From Piezodorus guildinii (Eukaryota; Arthropoda; Insecta; Hemiptera; Pentatomidae), in assembly GCA_023052935.1 (NCBI GenBank), contig CM041297.1, positions 5,756,280-5,820,279 on the forward strand: a DNA stretch of 64,000 bases, read 5' to 3'. A program made the position numbers and the translations under genes. The notes beneath the pieces are model-generated. The model did not search any database and was not told the DNA's origin. It worked only from the letters and a program-made list of their open reading frames with translations. This document shows, piece after piece, positions 63,441-64,000 of this stretch (positions within the stretch are counted from its first letter, which is position 1; each line of letters starts with the position of its first letter).

Positions 63441-63824
63441 GATTAACTACTTATTTAATTTGATACTCTAAATAATTTAAATTTTTAGACTTTATGTTCC
63501 TAAGGCCATAAAGTTATTACATACAAGAAACTTGACATGCGTATGAGCCAAATGGAATAAACAAAATGAATATTTAACACACTATTTAGAAAAATGAGGT
63601 GCATAAAAAAATAAAAAAAATGCAATTACAATACTAGTCTGTAATTTATGAAACCTAACTTTTCTTCAATCCAACGCTGATTTTCTTCTGAAGCATAGGT
63701 CACCATTTCTTTTACTCTTGTGGTTTCATGAACCATTATAAATCTATTTTTATTTTTAATACTCATTTCTTTGTTATCTATATAACATGGTAAAAGAACA
63801 TGTTTAATTTGTGTTTCGTTGCAG
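63441..63824. other. End of the intron, no other feature
   Basis: A+T-rich sequence ending in the acceptor TTTCGTTGCAG. Confidence 0.5.
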
Positions 63825-63951
63825 GTTGGAGGTCATACAAGGCTCTTGTTATTGGACGAAGGGACGATATGCAAACCTCTCAATCCACGGGAATTGGAGT
63901 TTTACCAAAACATCCCACAAGATATTAAATTGTTCGTACCGAAGTATAAAG
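63825..63951 (+). CDS. Inositol hexakisphosphate kinase, exon with the VGGH motif (partial gene)
   Basis: Acceptor TTTCGTTGCAG and donor AAAG/GTGAGC frame a 127-bp exon that ends after the first base of a codon. It reads VGGHTRLLLLDEGTICKPLN, then PRELEFYQNIPQDIKLFVP and KYKG. This is the start of the kinase domain of the inositol polyphosphate kinase family; the VGGH...CKPL...E..FY..P wording is specific to IP6 kinases rather than IPMK or IP3 3-kinase, and the Lys in CKPL lies in the ATP-binding strand. The PxxxDxKxG inositol-binding motif, expected further on, is outside the window. Confidence 0.92.
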
Positions 63952-64000
63952 GTGAGCCGTTCTTATTTTAGCCATTCTCTTATTTCTTTTCTTTTTTTTT

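Larger units (their letters stand above)
59749..63824 (+). other. Intron of the IP6 kinase gene
   Basis: 4076 bp, GT at 59749 and AG at 63823-63824, phase 0. It holds a complete family H copy, an SINE-like scrap and a minus-strand LINE fragment; 59750-60359 and 61285-62270 otherwise show no features I recognise. Confidence 0.78.

Overview
The window looks like a repeat-dense, A+T-rich arthropod genome, probably an insect. The evidence is a complete errantivirus-type LTR retroelement with its own env, mariner elements, Jockey-like and RTE-like non-LTR fragments, tRNA-derived SINEs, many (TA)n runs and one spliced host gene. Nothing is prokaryotic: there are no operons, no ribosome-binding sites and no CRISPR array. 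The order of insect cannot be read from this sequence.

The only host gene I recognise is at the right end. Two in-phase plus-strand exons (59599-59748 and 63825-63951) encode the N-terminal part of an inositol hexakisphosphate kinase. They are separated by a 4.1-kb intron that carries a transposon and a LINE fragment. The rest of the kinase lies beyond the window. Everything from 1 to about 59.5 kb is either intergenic or a very large upstream intron.

50986-58163 is a full-length retroelement: LTR, tRNA-Lys-type primer site, gag, pol in the -1 frame behind a UUUUUUA slippery site, env, polypurine tract, LTR. By eye the two 227-bp LTRs are identical, so the insertion is recent. The integrase, however, has Asn where the third catalytic acid (Glu) should be. 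The element sits inside one copy of the dominant local repeat, called family H here: about 0.9 kb, non-coding, short terminal inverted repeats, a hairpin at one end and an internal CA/GT run, resembling a non-autonomous Helentron. Roughly twenty complete or partial H copies run from end to end.

Other layers: three SINE families (A, B and C here), several nested in each other with clear target-site duplications; two copies of a solo-LTR-like element whose 47-bp internal repeat has 15 units in one copy and 3 in the other; one internally deleted mariner of the cecropia/Hsmar1 type and a second mariner derivative with very long inverted arms; hammerhead-ribozyme-like motifs of the kind known from Penelope-like elements, two of them forming a palindrome; a 355-bp triplication and a 736-bp duplication. 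Coordinates of degraded repeats are approximate, read by eye.
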